From an uncultured Erysipelotrichaceae bacterium (GTDB lineage: Bacteria; Bacillota_I; Bacilli_A; Erysipelotrichales; Erysipelotrichaceae): a stretch of DNA of 8,877 bases. The position numbers were made by a program, and so were the translations under genes. The stretch covers positions 1 through 8,877 of the forward strand of contig CACZTC010000124.1 of the NCBI GenBank assembly GCA_902784015.1, in the 5' to 3' direction. Of the stretch, positions 6,542 to 8,877 are shown piece after piece; the first letter of the stretch is position 1, and every line of letters starts with the position of its first letter. The notes below the pieces were generated by a model. It ran no database searches. It was not told the origin of the DNA and saw only the letters and a program-made list of their open reading frames with translations.

Positions 6542-7102
6542 TTAGTTTTCTTTAGAAAGAGTTCCTTTACCAGTTTTTGTTGCGGCATAAGCTTTAAGAA
6601 GAATACCTCCTAAAACCACGCTGACAATTGCATCCATCACGAAGGCCATTAACCCTTGGGCGAATACTGTACTAACTGGTTCTGAATACATTACGATATC
6701 TAATACTGGCGCAACTAGTAACCAAGCTAAGGCAGTACCTATAACTGTCCATAACGCAAATGATACTAATTCAGAAGTTCCGCAAATTCCTTCTTCTACT
6801 CTAGGAGCAACCTTAGAGAAACAGAAGCCAGCTACTAAGGCAGAAATTCCTGAAGCTACTACCCAGCTCCACCAAGGTGAACCATAGCTAATAAAATCAG
6901 ATAAAGCATGTCCCACAAAAGCAACTAAGAAGCCAGCTACTGGGCCAAATACAGCTGCGAAGAAAGCAGATATACCATAAGCTACTTGTAGATTTGTTTC
7001 AGGAACTGGTGAAGGCACTTTTACATAAGTGAATAATACCCAGAATAATGCAGCACCTAATCCTGTTGCGACGATAGATTTAGTAGAGAATTTTGAATTC
7101 AT
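6542..7102 (-). CDS. ECF transporter S component, UPF0397 family (substrate unknown)
   Basis: This 186-residue, very hydrophobic protein is the membrane substrate-binding (S) component of an ECF transporter. It matches my memory of the UPF0397 family along its full length: the N-terminal VATGLGAALF at 11-20, VPETNLQVAYGI around 33-44, FGPVAGFLVAFVGHALSD at 52-69, YGSPWWSW at 73-80, WLLVAPVLDI at 127-136, and the lysine-rich end. About six membrane segments are visible. The small-residue GLGAAL patch in helix 1 is the kind of surface that contacts EcfT. Databases often label this family as a riboflavin-type transporter, but that is not well proven, and no FMN riboswitch precedes the gene, so I leave the substrate open. 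AAGGGGGT at 7110-7117 lies 7 bases before the ATG. It is the first gene of the operon, ahead of its ATPase and EcfT. Confidence 0.88.
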   Translation of the reverse strand: MNSKFSTKSIVATGLGAALFWVLFTYVKVPSPVPETNLQVAYGISAFFAAVFGPVAGFLVAFVGHALSDFISYGSPWWSWVVASGISALVAGFCFSKVAPRVEEGICGTSELVSFALWTVIGTALAWLLVAPVLDIVMYSEPVSTVFAQGLMAFVMDAIVSVVLGGILLKAYAATKTGKGTLSKEN

Positions 7103-7137
7103 TCTTTTTACCCCCTTCGGTTATAAATATGTTATTA

Positions 7138-7165
7138 ATTGTAGAGTACATTATTATTTTGTCAA
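7138..7165 (-). promoter_or_regulatory. Strong sigma-A type promoter of the ECF transporter operon
   Basis: On the minus strand TTGACA (7160-7165) is followed after 16 bases by TACAAT (7138-7143), a perfect -35 and a five-of-six -10. Initiation near 7131 would give a leader of about 28 bases containing the AAGGGGGT ribosome binding site. There is no space for a riboswitch or attenuator upstream of ecfS. The -35 begins only 8 bases after the lipoprotein stop codon. Confidence 0.75.
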
Positions 7166-7173
7166 TTACATTA

Positions 7174-8346
7174 CTAGTCCTTTTCGATAATATCATCCAT
7201 CGTTAAGCCACAATAATATAATTCCATCTCTAAATATGTTTTTATTCTTTTTAATGTATCAATAGTAGTTTCATTACATTCTGAAGAGCTAATATCCTTT
7301 TTATAATCGAAAGTACATTTACCCATACTACCAATATCACCCTTCCAACTATAGGAATAATCAATCGAATAATTAGTATATACAAAAGTATTATTATTGA
7401 AATCTATCGTATATACTTCATTCTCATTATATTCTGTACGATAAATATTATCTTTACCTTCAACTGCCTCATAACCAAGTCTAGATACAATTCTATTCTT
7501 GAATGTATCTATATTTGATTCTCCTATTTCATCATCAATTATTTCACTAATATTATTAACATCTATATCTTGATAATATACATATTCTTTATGTTCTTCT
7601 TTTTTATCTTCGCTTATTAATACTTCTGTATCATTAATGAAGAAATAATTTACATTCATCGTAAATATTATGTCTAATTCTTCATTATTAGATTTAGAAG
7701 ATAATATGAATTTAGTATTTTCTTTAAGATAATCATCTCCATCAAAGCGATATATTATTTGATTCTCTTTTACTTCGATATCATTAAGACCATTTAAACC
7801 ATAAATATCATAACGCGATAAGAATAATTCTAAAGCTTTATCCTTCTTTATCTCTAATATAAAAGTCAAATAATTATCTTCATCATTACCCATATCTATT
7901 TTTTTAATATCATCTTTATTAAATAAATAAGGATCAATTGGGAATAATAATGCTTGTTTTATATCATTACTATCCATTTCTTCATAATAAGTTATGCCAT
8001 TATAAGAAGAATATAATTTACCATCATAATAATATCCTTCCAAAGAGGACTTTAAGCCATTACTATTTATATTCTGTTCAAGATGAATATTATCACCCTT
8101 TTCCATCACTTCATCCATGCTGAAAGAATTCCTAGATTCATCTGGATATATAAATTCATATTTACTAATAATTCCTACTGAATAATTAGTTGGCATTTCT
8201 CTTTTGGATATTTTATTATTTAGCTCTTCATAAGCATCTCCACTAATTGTATCTATATTAGGAAGATCTATTGATGTTTCTTCAATTCCTTTATTACAGC
8301 CAAATAATATAAATAATGTGAATAATAATATTAATAACTTTTTCAT
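7174..8346 (-). CDS. Predicted lipoprotein of unknown function
   Basis: I do not recognise a family with confidence. The 390-residue protein starts with a lipoprotein signal peptide: two lysines at 2-3, a hydrophobic core to residue 15, and lipobox LFGC at 14-17, so C17 should be lipid-modified and the mature protein anchored outside the membrane. The mature part is acidic and rich in Asn, Asp, Ile and Tyr. It has beta-rich alternation such as YYYDGKLY near 105-112 and IIFTMNVNYFF near 226-236, followed by a hinge near 245-265. The first half loosely resembles LolA/LppX-like (DUF6612-type) lipoproteins of Firmicutes, which is only an impression. Three further cysteines (344, 357, 379) lie in the last 50 residues; 344 and 357 could form a disulphide. 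The ribosome binding site is poor. It lies upstream of ecfS on the same strand, but the operon has its own promoter, so it may be independent. Confidence 0.75.
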   Translation of the reverse strand: MKKLLILLFTLFILFGCNKGIEETSIDLPNIDTISGDAYEELNNKISKREMPTNYSVGIISKYEFIYPDESRNSFSMDEVMEKGDNIHLEQNINSNGLKSSLEGYYYDGKLYSSYNGITYYEEMDSNDIKQALLFPIDPYLFNKDDIKKIDMGNDEDNYLTFILEIKKDKALELFLSRYDIYGLNGLNDIEVKENQIIYRFDGDDYLKENTKFILSSKSNNEELDIIFTMNVNYFFINDTEVLISEDKKEEHKEYVYYQDIDVNNISEIIDDEIGESNIDTFKNRIVSRLGYEAVEGKDNIYRTEYNENEVYTIDFNNNTFVYTNYSIDYSYSWKGDIGSMGKCTFDYKKDISSSECNETTIDTLKRIKTYLEMELYYCGLTMDDIIEKD

Positions 8347-8388
8347 CTTTATAATTATATGCCTATAAGAATATAGAAAAAAGATAAT

Positions 8389-8405
8389 ATATTAAGTCTT
8401 AATAT
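8389..8405. promoter_or_regulatory. Perfect 17-base palindrome between divergent genes, operator candidate
   Basis: ATATTAAG, one central T, then CTTAATAT form a perfect inverted repeat with 8-base half sites. It sits in the 94-base gap between the divergent lipoprotein and creatininase-family genes, overlapping possible promoter elements for both. Its size and symmetry suit a dimeric repressor. AT-rich DNA produces such repeats by chance more often than average, so this stays a candidate. Confidence 0.4.
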
Positions 8406-8413
8406 CTAAGCTT

Positions 8414-8419
8414 TATAAT
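8414..8419 (+). promoter_or_regulatory. Candidate -10 (TATAAT) for the creatininase-family gene
   Basis: A perfect TATAAT lies on the plus strand with a poor -35 (TTAAGT at 8392-8397, 16-base spacer) inside the palindrome. Initiation would fall near 8426, at the edge of the ribosome binding site, giving an unusually short leader. A real promoter may instead use the GATAAT at 8383-8388. Confidence 0.3.
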
Positions 8420-8424
8420 AGATT

Positions 8425-8432
8425 AAAGGAGA
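8425..8432 (+). promoter_or_regulatory. Ribosome binding site of the creatininase-family gene
   Basis: AAAGGAGA lies 8 bases before the ATG at 8441-8443, an ideal position. It fixes the start of the gene that runs off the right edge. Confidence 0.85.
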
Positions 8433-8440
8433 TAAGCTTT

Positions 8441-8877
8441 ATGCGTTTAGAGAAAATAACATGGGTAGAAGCTGAAGAATATTTTAAAGATAATGATGTC
8501 GTTATTATCCCTATTGGTTCAATCGAATCTCATGGTCGTCATATGCCTTTAGGAACAGATACGATTATTCCTAATCGAATATTAGAATTAATTGAACAGA
8601 AAAGTGAAGTTTTAATTGCCCCTACTGTGCCTTATGGTAACACTGATTTTTTATCTTCATTTCCAGGAACTATATCTTTAGGTTATGATGTCACCTATCA
8701 AGTCTTATTAAAAATATTAGATTCTTTATATAAACATGGAGCTCGTAAATTTATTGTCTTAAATGGTCATGGTGGCAATAATTCTATTTTAGATAGATTA
8801 TCAATTGATGCTGAAAATAGAGGTTGTTTATTAGCACAAATGAATTGGTGGACTATGGTATGGAATTTAGTTAATGA
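8441..8877 (+). CDS. Creatininase-family metal-dependent amidohydrolase, N-terminal part
   Basis: The first 145 residues are visible; the gene continues beyond the window. Family motifs are clear: IPIGSIESHGRHMPLGTD at 23-40, PYGNTDFLSSFPGT at 64-77, and LNGHGGN at 107-113. By comparison with creatininase (metal ligands Glu34, His36, Asp45, His120), the equivalent ligands here are E29, H31, D40 and H110, with matching spacing. The glutamate two residues after the last histidine in true creatininase is G112 here, as in the broader family that includes ring- and formamide-hydrolysing enzymes. It is therefore a cyclic-amide or formamide hydrolase of unknown substrate, and creatinine itself is unlikely. 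The start is set by a strong AAAGGAGA. It is divergent from the lipoprotein gene and may share an operator with it. Confidence 0.9.
   Translation, partial: MRLEKITWVEAEEYFKDNDVVIIPIGSIESHGRHMPLGTDTIIPNRILELIEQKSEVLIAPTVPYGNTDFLSSFPGTISLGYDVTYQVLLKILDSLYKHGARKFIVLNGHGGNNSILDRLSIDAENRGCLLAQMNWWTMVWNLVN

Noticed and set aside
6431..6613. Plus-strand open frame over the ecfA start and ecfS end
   Set aside because: It spans two conserved antisense genes and the hairpin; the Ile/Phe/Ser-rich peptide looks random.
7938..8123. Plus-strand open frame opposite the lipoprotein gene
   Set aside because: The Tyr/His-rich peptide is a shadow of Asn/Asp-rich codons on the other strand, without a good ribosome binding site.
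113..8346. Possible reassignment of TGA to tryptophan, because every stop here is TAA or TAG
   Set aside because: All conserved proteins read full length in the standard code, with TGG at the tryptophans I checked. Nine stops in AT-rich DNA are too few to imply a changed code.
8354..8359. Minus-strand TATAAT as the lipoprotein promoter
   Set aside because: Initiation would fall at the start codon itself with no leader, and the -35 region is just an A/T run.

Overview
The window is AT-rich (roughly 30% G+C by eye) with compact gene packing, AGGAGG-type ribosome binding sites, sigma-A style promoters and TAA/TAG stops. These traits and the gene families fit a low-GC Firmicutes-type bacterium. 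The gut Bacilli/Erysipelotrichia side is my best guess, inferred from style and not from a marker gene. The standard genetic code fits all genes.

Layout. Position 1-116 (+) is the tail of a secreted TPM-domain (YgcG-like) protein. It meets, stop codon to stop codon, a long leftward block. Read in the direction of transcription (minus strand, from 8346 down to 113), that block is: an unrecognised lipoprotein (8346-7174); an ECF vitamin-type transporter made of a UPF0397 S component (7102-6542), a fused double ATPase (6481-4775) and an EcfT transmembrane subunit (4785-3952); two tandem DUF62 / SAM hydroxide adenosyltransferase paralogs (3940-3098 and 3105-2269); a sigma-factor-like protein fused through a membrane helix to an extracellular SH3b domain (2230-737); and a TrmR/YrrM-type O-methyltransferase (700-113). 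A creatininase-family amidohydrolase gene starts divergently at 8441 and runs off the right edge.

How they may work together. From the ecfS promoter (-35 at 7160-7165, -10 at 7138-7143) the transporter and the two SAM-hydrolase genes form one tightly packed operon with gene overlaps of 8 to 11 bases or an 11-base gap. A hairpin between ecfS and ecfA could set their ratio. DUF62 enzymes split S-adenosylmethionine into adenosine and methionine, so the cluster suggests uptake of a small molecule linked to SAM, nucleoside or methionine chemistry. The substrate is unknown and the leader has no room for a riboswitch. The membrane-tethered sigma-like protein has its own candidate promoter and looks like a one-protein envelope sensor-regulator. 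The two most unusual items are that fusion protein and the ECF-transporter plus twin-DUF62 cassette.

No gene-free stretch exceeds 100 bases. I saw no tRNA, rRNA, CRISPR array, insertion sequence or prophage feature.
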